A stretch of DNA of 64,000 nt from Gymnopus androsaceus JB14 (Eukaryota; Basidiomycota; Agaricomycetes; Agaricales; Omphalotaceae), in NCBI GenBank assembly GCA_009733575.1, contig ML769688.1:1-64000 (forward strand). The letters run 5' to 3'. The position numbers were made by a program, and so were the translations under genes. Every line of letters begins with the position of its first letter. Within the stretch, counting starts at the first letter, position 1. This document shows, in pieces, positions 43,957 to 54,977 of the stretch. A model generated the notes under the pieces. It saw only the letters and a list, made by a program, of their open reading frames with translations. It searched no databases and was not told where the DNA came from.

Positions 43957-45650
43957 TCAAGCTACAGGAAACCCTGGAATCTTGTCTCCAAACTCAAAAC
44001 TAGCCAGATCGTTCAAACAACTTCTTTCTGATATCATGTCGAGCATTTGAATCACATCTCTCAATATACGGGCCTCCAGCTTTAGGAGGATTTCATCCGA
44101 AAGCCAAGCTGGTGGACGCCAGGCATGATACCGCCGCGTGTTCGGCTCTGGTAGTTGTAGTCGAAGGCCGTGAACTCGTCCAATGACCGCTGCAAGGTGG
44201 CGGCATCGATGGGCAACACTTTTTGGCCACCCCGATAGCGTATTTTTCCTGAGTGTCAGGATTGTCAGGACTAAGGATACACATCGCTACCAATTACTTG
44301 CCTGCTTTAAGGACTCAACAAGTTCCGCTATGGCTGCTTGCTGCTCGTGCGGTAGAGTCTGCAACGTGGCATCATCGCATACCAGTGCGGCCATTAAACC
44401 GGCTTCACAATGACTCCTGCCTTTGTCGCTGGTGACTTTCAACTGCTGTCGTACATATTGAGAGTCGCTTCTCCCAGCCAAGCCCCATAACTCCAATACG
44501 CTGTCTAAATCAACGGCGGGCAATGCGATATCGGACACGTCCAGGATCTGAACACTGAAAACAATGTTTTTTTGACTGAACAGCTTGTGTTTGACGAGCG
44601 CCCGGGACGCGACTTTCCATGCACATATGGCATCAATAGCGCAAAAGAAGATGGAGCATTCTTCCCACATTTTATTCTGAGCTGTGGATAAAGTAAGTAA
44701 AATGATGACCGGCAGATGTAAAGAAAAAAGGCAAACATGTGGATGTTAGACCATCTTCAACAGTCAGATCCCAATGTTTCGCTGTATAATCCAATGTAAG
44801 CAATATGATATTTAGGAAAATAAGTTTCCTGACCTCGTAATTTCTGCAATCTCCTCTTGAGATTTATAGAAATCCATAGTTGTTTTGGGATGAGATAGTT
44901 GATGAATCCATGAAGCGCAACTATGGCTTTAGTAGCGTTTTCAAGGCCTTGCCTGAGGTCATTGATGTCTTTCTTTTGCTTTGGCAGAGACGATTGGATA
45001 AACACTAGCACATGGTATATAGCGTCTATCCATTTTGGCGCAGAAGACCAGTCAAAGGTGAACATCAAGAAACCATCCCGAGTAGCAGTGGTGTAAGGAA
45101 CTTTTACCGCCTCCAAGAACTGAGATGGAGGGGACTCGGCAGAGATCCTCACCTCTGCCGGTTCAAGTCCCTCAATTTTCTCAAATTCCCGTGTCAGACA
45201 TCAGCAAAACCTGGGTGAACTGTGGATTGCTGTGGATTGCTGTGTGGATTGCTGTGGTTGCTGTACAGCACTGTACAGAAGCCCAATATAATCCACAGTA
45301 ATGCCAGCGGAAACCGCGACCGTCGAAGACGTTCCCAGTAGAGTCGACAGGTGGTCAGTAGCTTTTGGGAGCTCAGTTCGCTCCGACTTGGATCGTACAG
45401 ATAACTGTCGTCAGGAGAATGCTGTTGCAGCGACGCTGCAAATTGCGTGAGGAGATGTACGCGAGCGGCTGTAGCAGACATGAGTTAAAGGCTCACTCTT
45501 AGCCCTATTAGTATTAGTGCGTACAATAATTTTGCCTGCCGGATTGAGTATGCGCTTTCTTTTGACCTGGTGTCTCGTCGACGATGTCCCGTATGCAGAT
45601 CGAAGCAATGGCATAAGGAAACGTCGAGCGGGCTAATTGCATGCACTGAG
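43957..45650 (-). pseudogene. OTT_1508-like nucleic-acid deaminase family protein, frame-broken
   Basis: Minus-strand pieces match a mushroom-expanded family with an OTT_1508-like deaminase domain. The start region reads YVPQCMQLARSTFPYAIASI and CIRDIVDETPG, then stops in all frames near 45530. A second open part (MSATAARVHLLTQFAASL at 45481) leads through FLEAVKVPYTTATRD, then VALHGFINYLIPKQLW, KHKLFSQKNIVFSVQIL and LPAVDLDSVLELWGLAGR. The deaminase zinc site shows GRSHCEAGLMAAL (His-x-Glu, about 44415) and AIGVAKKCCP with the next Cys one base out of frame (about 44205), followed by AWRPPAWLSDEILLKLEARI and a stop at 43957. The fold belongs to toxin-like deaminases; substrate unknown. Frame breaks make it a probable pseudogene, unless sequence errors explain them. 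Confidence 0.6.
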
Positions 45651-45735
45651 GGACATATGTTACAAATAAAGCGATTCCTGTTGTTGTTTGCTTACTCTAC
45701 TAAGCCATAGCCTAAGTATACAACCTACAGTACGT

Positions 45736-47131
45736 CTAGCTCAAGCTCGCCCCCAAAGACGCTTCCACGTCTCTCGAACACGGAATGACGCGGCATTTAA
45801 AAGGAAGTGGGCGGTTGAGCAACGTCGGACCCGAATACCATTCTCCTTTCGGCTTTATTGGTTTCTCGTTCTCGTCGAGCTCTGATTCAATTGTGTAGCA
45901 AGTCAGAATGGATGCGACCGCAATCCATAACGATGCAATTGCAACGTGTTTTCCAGGCTGTACCAGGAGTGTTAAGATTGAGGCACATCGAAAGCAAGAG
46001 TACCCACGCAAACACGCCTTCCGAAACCGAATGCTGTAGCAGGATCTTTGACGTCGGGGTTAAGCTTGCCGTCAGAATCAAGGAAGCGCGAGGGGTTGAA
46101 CCGTTCCGGCTCAAGATATTCTTCCTCACTGGAACCGGCGTTCAGCACTTGGACCATGCCGTGTAATAGACCTTCCTTCCTTCCTTCCTAAATCGACCTG
46201 CATGGACAAAACACTTTCGTACTCGAACGACAGCAATAAATTGACAACCTAGTGCATACCAAATGTTAGCTATGACGATAGACCCTTTGGGAAGGAAACA
46301 TCCTTCATAGATGTCATCTTGGATGAGGAGATGCGGGAGTCCTGATTTATGAATCAGCTAAAACATATACGAAGGAACATACCAACGCGCACCAAGCGGA
46401 TTAACAGAATGATGCCGTAGTATCTCCCGAACAATCGCGGTGATATAAGGTAGCGTTGACTCGTCACTAAAGCTGGGTAAATCTCCCGGTCCCAAGACCT
46501 TCTCAAGCTCACGGTGAGCTTTGATTTGAGCTTCTGGTTCCATAGCAATGATGAATGCTCCTAGGGCAGTCACAGTCGTATCGGAACTAGCTGGATGAGA
46601 AGGGAGTGTTTGAGAAAGTGGAATTGTAGATAAGTACGACGAAATACTTTAATCACCTAAGCATGCCCCTACTGAAGCTACTTTAATAAACTTTTCTTGT
46701 TCCACTACGTCTTGCGTATGGTCGATTGCTTCGAGAGCAAACGAGGTCAGAGATGGTGTCGCAGTCCCGCGGCCTGAAAGATACTGTAATTATCAATGAA
46801 AGAAATGCAAAATGCAAAGCCGACGACATACCAATCGTGCTTTTGTGACGAGGTAAGCATCTTCAGTCATCTTTATGCGCAATCCTCTTGCTTTCTGTTC
46901 AAAGCTGGCTCGCGGAAACCACTCTGGGACGTATTTTACTGTATTTGAGATTGTTACTTGGGGATTCCAAACGCGGGTATCTTGAAAACTCACAGGTGGG
47001 GATCTAATCGACGTAGAACGCGCCAGGATTTCCAGCGGCGCCATGTCTATTAAGGCACTGTAGACTACTCTCTCTCTCGCTTCCTGTACAGGTGTCAATG
47101 TTAAAGAGGTTGAGAATGGGGAGTACGGCAA
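45736..47131 (-). pseudogene. cytochrome P450, N-terminally truncated
   Basis: Minus-strand exons show VKYVPEWFPRASFEQKARG, an I-helix segment ASSDTTVTALGAF, the K-helix ExxR in IVREILRHHSVNPLGARW, PKGSIVIANIW, then PERFNPSRFLDSDGKLNP and the haem loop FGFGRRVC. An intron (GTGGGT donor, about 45990) falls right after the haem-ligating Cys; splicing to a following acceptor gives C-PGKHVAIASLW, completing FxxGxRxCxG. The protein ends after FKCRVIPCSRDVEASLGA. The membrane anchor and roughly the first 200 residues are missing: upstream of 47131 the sequence is a different gene. It resembles OrdA-like basidiomycete P450s. The truncation makes it non-functional as read. Confidence 0.72.
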
Positions 47132-47361
47132 GGATGAGAAGAAATCGATATTATTCGTATCCTAAATTATAAAGCTAGTAACTTACGTTTGTTTCTGCCT
47201 TGTTTCTTGTGCTACTTCAGTAAGTACTATAGAAGTATCAACAACGCAACAGCGCCACGAAAACAATCATCATACAAAACAATAGACCATGCTGGGGCGC
47301 AGACTATATGGAGTTTAGATATTGAACAGGAAACGCCGACAAAAGTTGCACTCACCACATA

Positions 47362-47904
47362 TCACTTATAATAAGGATGAAGGTCTTTAATGCATTCAAA
47401 TTTCAATGCGGTTTTGTCTAGCTTTCCTCCACACTTATCCTCTACCATTCGAGCGAATTCTTCCAAACGTGCAACATCAAGTCCATTTGGGATGCAAAAG
47501 TCAGGCTGAGTCAACTGTTCCCGATTCTGGTACGGTGCCGACCAAGTAGGGAAGAATAAGTGGCTGGGTTCACCTTGCTCCTTATCGCCCGGGCGAAATA
47601 GGCCTGCGTGTTCCAAAGTGAGCAACAGACAGTATCAGAATGAAATAACACACGCACATATTACCGAGGGGACCTGCTCCCTTGGAACATCTTGAGGTAG
47701 ATTTCTACGCCAGCGATCGTAATGAAGGACATAAGCGATAGGACTTCCAGCATTAATGGCAGAAGGCGCGATCGAGATGACGAACGTTTGAAAGTCGTCT
47801 GATGAGAGAGAGTAGCCGCTGAGTGCTCGATACTTTGGAGGAAGAGTACGGCGGGGATTCTTGTCAGCAGAGGTCGTTGCTTTAGAGTGTGTTTGCGTGG
47901 ACAT
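47362..47904 (-). CDS. hypothetical protein, duplicated locally
   Basis: Two minus-strand exons: MSTQTHSKATTSADKN followed by YRALSGYSLSSDDFQTFVI and a segment to PREQVP, then after a short intron GLFRPGDKEQGEPSHLFFP, YQNREQLTQPDFCIPNGLD and RMVEDKCGGKLDKTALKFE, ending HPYYK at 47362. About 160 residues, soluble, no motif recognised. A shorter, deleted copy is at 43554-43690. Its intact frame argues that it is or was recently a gene. Confidence 0.5.
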
Positions 47905-48117
47905 TTTAGCGGTAGTGGTGGTTGTGGTCTAATTATTAATAATTTACAGCTGATTGCAAGATTGCAAAATCAAATTTCGATTTCGCGGTGCTTATGACGT
48001 CTGCGCAAGTCTCGCAATCAGCTAAATAGACAGAACTTACAAGTTGCATGTACAAACACAAACGTTTCCCGTGCCTTCCCCGAATTTTGCATCTTGCTGC
48101 ACTACCACTTTGTACCC

Positions 48118-48945
48118 ATGTCCGAACTCTCTGATCCACTGCTACACTGGCCGGGACTCCCTCATGAAACTGAAGAGATTGAGCGGTATACTCTTGGAGG
48201 CTTTCACCCCGTACACCTTGGAAATGTATTTAGATCCGAAAGCGCAGTATATCGCGTCCTTCACAAGCTTGAGTGGGGCTCGTTCGCATCTGTATGGCTT
48301 GCCAGAACTCTACCAGAAGGAGCGGAAAAATCTCAACTCCCCAGTCGCTATGTTGCACTCAAGATATGTGCTGCAAATGCCGACTCTGATCATGAGATAA
48401 ATGTCCACCGTCGGCTTCCATCGGAATCGCTACACGTCGTAAATCTTCTAGACGGTTTCTCACTACATGGTCCGAACGGCACCCATACCGTCCTTGTTTA
48501 CCGTGTTCTGGCTTGCTTGCCGAGTGTATCGTCCTTCAAGCATACTCTGGACGAACGCCGGTCGCTCTGCCATCAAGTCGTACAAGGCGTTGCATTCTTG
48601 CATCGGAATGGTGTCATTCACGGAGGTGAGTAGTAGCCTGAGTGTTCTTGTTTTCCTTTATCGATCTGACATGCTACCACAGATATGGGAGTTTCTCTAC
48701 CAATGCTGGAAGAGCACTCCGAACTCGACCTCCTTGAAGACTTTCAGCCTGATCCCCATGTTGTACTGCATTGTAAACCGCACCCATCACCCAAATCACT
48801 CCCTACATACCTCTTGTCACCAATCGACCTCGCAGATTACTTCACATCGAGAGGACGCCCCTCTCCGCATGATGAATACTGCTGCCCGTCTGTGACCAAG
48901 GAAGAGACTTGTGCAGAAAACTTGGTGGTGGTAGACAATTGCTGA
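48118..48945 (+). pseudogene. SRPK-like protein kinase, C-terminally truncated
   Basis: Starts MSELSDPLLHWPGLPHETEE at 48118 and matches fungal SR-protein kinases: IERYTLGGFHPVHLG, a glycine-loop region RVLHKLEWGSFASVWLAR, the VALK lysine (ALKICAANADSDHEINV), LLDGFSLHGPNGTHTVLV and a catalytic-loop start VIHGG. After a short intron (about 48625-48682) it reads DMGVSLPMLEEHSELDLL, lacking the expected LHxxN stretch after HGD. It continues to LSPIDLADYF and then leaves the family near 48885, before the DFG motif and the whole C-lobe. It cannot be an active kinase. It abuts the deaminase fragment on the other strand. Confidence 0.65.
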
Positions 48946-48949
48946 CGTT

Positions 48950-49440
48950 TGCAGAGACTTCATAATATCATCAGATTGAGGGAGCACTCGAATAAGATCG
49001 TGTGTCACGCTAAGTTGTTTCGAGTAGAATCACTTTGGGTCAGCTGGCAGTAATTTTAAAGCTTGTGCTACTAAAGTACTATCTTCCGTTGGGCCCTTTC
49101 ATAGTTCATACAGGGAAGATAAGTGTAGTAGTACATACGGCGATATGAGTTGTATCTGGCGCTACAGAACAGAATCTTGCCCCACGAGCTCTTCCAGCAT
49201 CGCCGAGGTAGGTCGACTCGAATACATTGAAGATCGCTTCTCTAGCAGCATTGAGGACGTCTTGATATCGACTCTGTGACTGAAATTTTTGCCTGCCGGG
49301 TAGGGCGCTAATTGAAAACGCGCTTTCTTCTTGAATGCCAAAATCTTGAAAATGGTGTCTCGTCGAAGATGTCCCGTATGCGGATCGAAGCAATGGCATA
49401 AGGAACCATCGAGCGGGCTAATTGCATGCAGCGAGGGACA
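48950..49440 (-). pseudogene. N-terminal fragment of a second deaminase-family gene
   Basis: The minus strand repeats the opening of the gene at 43957-45650 (YVPRCMQLARSMVPYAIASI, RIRDIFDETP) and continues further with SRYQDVLNAAREAIFNVFES, then in other frames SPYVLLHLSSLYEL and VTHDLIRVLPQSDDIMK. Several stops interrupt it and the catalytic domain is absent. The nucleotide similarity to 45510-45660 is high, so both stem from one family. Confidence 0.55.
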
Positions 49441-49504
49441 TATTCTACAAGTAAACCGATTCCCTTTCTAGCATCTCTCATTCCCACTCATTCTCGTCAT
49501 CTCC

Positions 49505-51696
49505 TTGCAGAACTATCGCAATGAGACGAATGAAGCGGAAGATGTAGGCAACCACATGATGAAGAAGCGCGCTTTAAAGTCGAATAGGCAAAAGAAAGAA
49601 CGAAAAAGCAGGGTCAATCACAAACGTACCTTTTTCCACTCCGATTGTCACTGTCTCAACGCTCATCGGTATACTCTTTTCCAGTGTATCACGGGTCTCG
49701 TGGCCGTTATCTTTACTTTCAATGCCAGCAGCTAATTCTGCGGAAGCAAATCGCCGCTTTGACACGATTATGGAACCTGCCCAAGGAATTCGAGGTCAGT
49801 AACTTTGCTACCTCTATCGGAGGGATGAAGAACAGACTATCTACTTGTAGATGGCGTGTAGAGACCTCTGGGCTCTTCATCTAAGTTTGCTCTCCGACCC
49901 TCCTCCGTCGGAACCGTTCTTTGATCCAAGTCCAGCGCGTTCTTCTACATTGAAACAAGAACACGGTCGCTCCCATTCCCGCACTAGGACCAAGACCCGA
50001 CCTCACTCTCCGGAGACAAGGCCAAATTCGCCTCTTCCGTCTGACTCACCTTCGTCGTCTTCATCCTCTTCCGAAGAAGCTGATTCGGAAAATCAGATTG
50101 ACTCTGACGAGGCGGAAGAAGGCGGAGACGAAGATGGCGGAAAAGATACGCGTAAAGAAGAGGAGGAGGATCCGGAGCTGGCTGAGCTTATGCGGGAAAA
50201 CTCTGAATCAGAAGATGACGATGATGAAGAAGACGAATTGGATGATAGTGGAAAGAATAGTAAGGGAGCACAAGAGTCAAGACGCAAGCGTGGCCATAGT
50301 GCGTATGAAGGACCGGCGAATAATCTTGCGGTTTTAATGGTGGCGTGTTGGATGTTGCGCATTCCTGTAATGTATCGCGACCTGACTCAGTAAGAGATCC
50401 GACTTTCTTTCGGTCATTAATGCTAATGTTATTGATGACCAGACAAGTAGAATCGTATGCTTTACCCTACTTGGATCCCGTTCGCCTATTACCCAATGGC
50501 ATGGTCTCGCATCTTACAAAACATAATATTCAAGCACTATCACCTACGGTAAGCAGCAAGACGTCTTGACTTGAACGAACACGTGTTTTTGAAACAAGTT
50601 CTCTAGCATGCTCCCAAAACATTGATACTACACGCCCTCGCATCTCGGCTTGCTAAGCAGCTATGCCAATCGTACAAAATTTTGACCCCAGAAACGAACG
50701 TTGCTCCTATGCTGTGGCGTATCATACAAGGAATCGGCGGGACTCGTGAGTCTGGAAAACGCATTGCAATACACATATTGAAAACTTCTATAGCCACACT
50801 GTATGCGATGACCAAGCGACTGGCGCGCATATTGTCATTGCCTTTGGCTCTGCACCAGTCTCTAGTGCCCAAGCTGCTACAATTAAAGAAAGGAGACCCA
50901 CAGACGCACAAGTTTGACAATGCACCGGTTGAAGCAAGCTTGTTGGCTGCCGTCATCGTTGTATTAAAGATGGTTTACGGTCTGAACGGAGAGAGCAAGT
51001 AAGTAGCTTCAAGCTCGGTTCGCTCATCAGCGGCGGTGGCTTAACATGAGCTTTAGACAGCCGACGGATGACGATGACCCAGCGTTCGCTTTACCCTGTG
51101 TGGAAGATTACCTTGGGCTAGTGAGGCAATTTGTTGACGCAGATCCCCGTCACGAAGCTCTTTTTAACTCTGAAAAGCCGATGTGAGGTCCTGCTGATCT
51201 TTGCGTTGAATCTTTGCTAAAGTTATATCATTACGAAAGATCTATGGACATCCCGAATGACGACATGTTAGATGGATATTTGGAATTCTGCGAACGAATA
51301 CTGCTGAGGCCTGGTCGCACCGATAATGTATTGCAAGGTGTGTTCTTTGTTTCATGTGCACGAGTTTTGTCTCATGATATCCAAGGCCAGAAACAAATGT
51401 TGGCCGACTATTTTCCTGTAAACAAGACTTTTGACTCTCCAAGGAGCGGTGAATTTAGCCCGCCACTGAAACTGTCGAGACGCCCGCCGAATGCTGATGA
51501 CATTGGGATGACTGGGCTTCCGAGGCCGGGTGAAAAGTATTCAATCTATCACTCGCGGGATGCTCTCGGCAGTGTGCCCGATGAATACGAGATGGTAATC
51601 AAAAGAGGATCGGAGCTGGTACAAATCCCGCCAGAGTATTTACATGGTCTTGTAGAAAAGTATGAGCGTAGGAAACTATGGAAAAAACCACAATGA
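49505..51696 (+). CDS. RRN7: RNA polymerase I core factor subunit RRN7 (TAF1B family), zinc ribbon missing
   Basis: Rrn7 is the TFIIB-like subunit of the Pol I core factor at rDNA promoters. After a splice acceptor at about 49507 the sequence reads NYRNETNEAED, GSRGRYLYFQCQQLILRKQI, AALTRLWNLPKEFE, then the first cyclin-like region CRDLWALHLSLLSDPPPSE. A long acidic Ser/Glu/Asp linker (50045-50260) follows, with RRKRGHSAYEGPANNLAVL, LPYLDPVRLLPNGMVSHL, HAPKTLILHALASRLAKQL, NVAPMLWRIIQGIGGT and LPLALHQSLVPKLLQL. It ends ERRKLWKKPQ at 51696. The N-terminal CxxC zinc ribbon that normally precedes NYRNE is not found; upstream sequence is the deaminase fragment, so the first exon has been lost or displaced. 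Confidence 0.8.
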
Positions 51697-51911
51697 ATAG
51701 AAACTAAAGATAGTAAAAGTAAAATTCGGCTTGATTCCGGGACATTCCCCTAAGCCTGACAAGTAAAACGTTCGAATTCATCATGTCATGATCAATTTCT
51801 CAGCTCTCTCAGCTCCATCACCTTTCCTTCCTTAACTGAGTTTGTCTCACCACCCCTGGCCAGACAAGGCCTCTCAATGTCCCAACTTTGACGACTTGTT
51901 TCTCTTCCATC
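51697..51911. other. short intergenic
   Basis: Same-strand spacer of about 215 bp between RRN7 and the next gene. Pyrimidine-rich before the next start; nothing else seen. Confidence 0.35.
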
Positions 51912-54287
51912 ATGAAACGTATTGCTTCGGTATTTTCCCGCGACAGGAATGAGCGGAAGAGCGAGAAAATTCAGCGGTCGACTTCAGTCACTCTCAACGT
52001 CCGGACCCTGCCAATTTTATCGGACATTACGACTTTTGACTCGATGATTTCGACCCCTCAGCTCAGTCGCTGGAGGAAGCGAAGTCTCTTCTACAGGCGG
52101 ATCCAGTCTGCAGACCCCAGAAGACGTTCCCACAGTTCACAGTACGAAGAAAACATGGATTCCTTGGTTGACAAAAAAGTCGGGGACTATCAAGGTTAGC
52201 GCTAACCGTCCTAATTCCACCTGGACGCCACAGCCTGCGCCGCTCCTTCGCAGTCCTCCTCCCGGCCCTCGAGCTCCGGCCAGTAGCTTGGATCCAGATT
52301 CAGACTGCTCATCCGATGACGGCTATGGAGACGATGATCTTGCTAAATCTCGTACGGCAATCGTTACGCCTGAATCTCTTTCCGAATCGCGAGCTGTACT
52401 TCAGGCTTTCATTCAGAACAGCCTTAATGACCGGCCGTGTATTGCGCCGCCTTTTGTGGTTTCGCCAAGTGCGCCATTGTATCCCCGATCTTCCAATCTG
52501 TCCCGTTCTTTGCCTAGGTCCAATTCTCTCGCTTCGACGGTCCTTAAAAGGCGTATGCTTCGACGGCTTTCAGACGCAAATCCCCAGCCTTCTGAAGCCG
52601 AATCAATCATAGCTTTTAGTCGTCGTCACACCCAGCACGCACCCAACACCCTTCCTGCCAACTTTGACATGATTGACGCGAAAGCTTTACCCACTTCTGA
52701 TCATACTTCATCATTCAGTATTGGTCTACGCAGTTGGACTGCACGTCCTTGTTTCGAGGATCGGTTTTCTGTGTGGACAGCGGTAGATGGCAATATCACT
52801 TGCCAGCGTATTTCCAACTCTCCCGGTTTCGCCCTTGCTTCTCTGGAATTTTCGCAGTCCATAGAAGCTAGTGCTGATATCTACGGCGATCATCCTCAGC
52901 CTGCTTCTGCAGAGTTGCGGTTCCCTCCAGTCTCGACTTCGGATGATGGAACAGCATCTAGCTCTTCCTCACATGTATCTTGTAAGTTTAAACAATATTT
53001 TGACTATTCCTATCGACTCAATCTCCTCCAGCCTCTGCTTCTAATACGAGATCAAACCCTTCACCTCAACTTTTGGGCCCTTCTCCTCTTCGCAACCAAG
53101 CTTCGACCTCGAGCTCTTCCAAATCCCCACGAAAGGAGCCTTCTCTCCTTGTAGTTCCTCCTGCGGCCGAGCCTAACAAGAATACATCTCCGGTTTCTCC
53201 CACGTCACCGTCAGATGCTATTTCAACCTCTGGCGGCACAATTAAACGCGGAGTAAGGTTCATCGAAGAGGAAAAGAATGAAAACATTCCCCTCGGTTAC
53301 GTTATGAGGGTCAAGAAACAGCGGGAAGACAAAGCTCGCTTCTTGCGGGAGGAAAAAGAAAGGCGGCAGTTTGAGGAGGAGCGTGCACGGATAGACGAAG
53401 AGAGGAAGCAGAGAGACGCCGAGAGACGGAAGTGGGAGCAGGAAAGAATGGCATGGGAGAAGGAAAAGAGAGCCATTGAGGAAGAGAGAAAGCGAAAACT
53501 CTTTGCAGAAGAGTTCGCTGCCTCGCGGCAGCGTGCCGAATCCTCGAGAATGGGAATGCGTGTTTCTCCTTCTTCGCCATCCCTAACAAAGCTCCCGCGA
53601 GGAGTTGAAGCTCCACCGAGTCCGCGAAGAAATGCTTCTGAATCCTTTGTTTCACCGGCTGGCTTAAGACCACCTAGTGTTGCCAGCGGAACAGGCTTCT
53701 ACCTACCGACCTCCAGACCCTCTTCCATTCACTCCTCTTCTGAAGATGTCCGCAATAGCAGGCCAATGTCTACCGCCTTTTACGTTCCTCCTGTTCCCCC
53801 AATCCCCCAGTTTTACCCACACCCATCTGGGTTTCCTGTGGACATGCCTCTTCTTCCTCCCACTGCTCCGTTTATGGTTAACCAATATTCTCGCCGCCAG
53901 TCTCAATCTCCTCAAAGCTCGTCACGGCAACGAGTACCCAGCAATAGCAGTAACGACTCGTTAAACAGACAGTCAGCGCACGGTCCTCGAGGCTCTTCGC
54001 CTGCTTCACGGAAAGCCTCCAGCTCATCGCTTTCAGCCTCTCCCCACCGCACACATCAAAGGAGAACGAGCGATGATAATACTAGACGGGTTTCCACATA
54101 TTCCTCGTCTCCCCATTCTTCATCTGGCCACCTGCCTCGGGGACGGTCCACCAATCCAGCTCATAGCCAGCAGATGGAAAGCCCTTGGACGGCGCCGCCC
54201 ATGTCACGCGGAGGTTTCCCTTCTAGTACTGGCGTGAACACCGTTACTAGACACACTCCTTCGAGGAGGCAAACCACTTTTTCATAA
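51912..54287 (+). CDS. uncharacterised Ser/Pro-rich coiled-coil protein
   Basis: Main exons run 52168-52981 and 53031-54287, joined by a GT-AG intron at about 52982-53030. The first exon near 51912 (MKRIASVFSRDRNERKSE) is in another frame and needs an intron or frame change near 52170. The protein is low-complexity, with PSPSSP/SSS tracts, RSLPRSNSLASTVLKRRM, and VRFIEEEKNENIPLGYVM. A long highly charged single helix follows (about 53320-53520, REDKARFLREEKERR, EERKQRDAERRKWEQ), then proline-rich sequence and a tail ending RRQTTFS. This composition suggests a scaffold or cell-polarity type protein of basidiomycetes. No domain is recognised. Confidence 0.6.
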
Positions 54288-54977
54288 TGATAAAGAAATT
54301 AGGTGTTTTTGAAGCTCTAAAGCTCATGCACCTGGGTTCGTCTTGATTTGTGCTCTTTCCAATCCTTATTGTTATGCTCTTCCCGAGACTTTTCCCCCCC
54401 TTGCACTACGCTTATTTCTCTCTTCTCCCCAACTCGTTGTGTACATACTCAATTTTCCCCAAAAGCAGTTGTCACTCATTCAACGCACACACGTTCGTTT
54501 ACATCATAATACCATCCAGTCGTTACTCGGAAATCATGACTTCACTCTATCCTGTGCATCCTTGACATTTACTCGTGTCACCACACATACAGCTCCCGGA
54601 CTTTACTTACCCATCCTGCTCGGTTGTTTCTCTGCCCAGCTGACCTTTTCATCTAGGATACATTCTGTTTAATATTGCATGTTTTCGTTTTCATCCCGGA
54701 CTAGAGTTCTCGGACGTGTTGTTTTGTCACATTTCATTCTTCCATTTAAAATTACATTGTCGCGTTTGCGTGGCTCGGCTATGAATTCATCTTGTACACT
54801 CTTACCATTACAGTTAACCCATGTCTAGATCTGCTATATTTGTGGTCTTGCGTTTAATGTTGCCAGAAACAGCTGAATAAATCTTGCTTTGCCTCCATCA
54901 TCCCACGAGAATAAGCGCCGTCTCCGTGGCAGCTTCTCTTTCTTACTTTTTTCCATTCTCCCTTTCAAGTATCGTCT
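54288..54977. other. intergenic, pyrimidine-rich, no gene recognised
   Basis: About 690 bp between two same-strand genes. It is strongly C/T-rich with small open stretches lacking any motif, consistent with a 3' UTR and the promoter/5' UTR of the J-protein gene. Confidence 0.4.

Noticed and set aside
50045..50260. Acidic Ser/Glu/Asp run in RRN7 considered as a separate simple-repeat feature or frame error
   Set aside because: It is in frame between two RRN7-conserved segments and such acidic linkers are normal in this family.
54288..54977. Open stretches in the pyrimidine-rich spacer considered as a small secreted protein
   Set aside because: Composition alone produces the hydrophobic-looking frames; no signal cleavage pattern, cysteine spacing or splice support.
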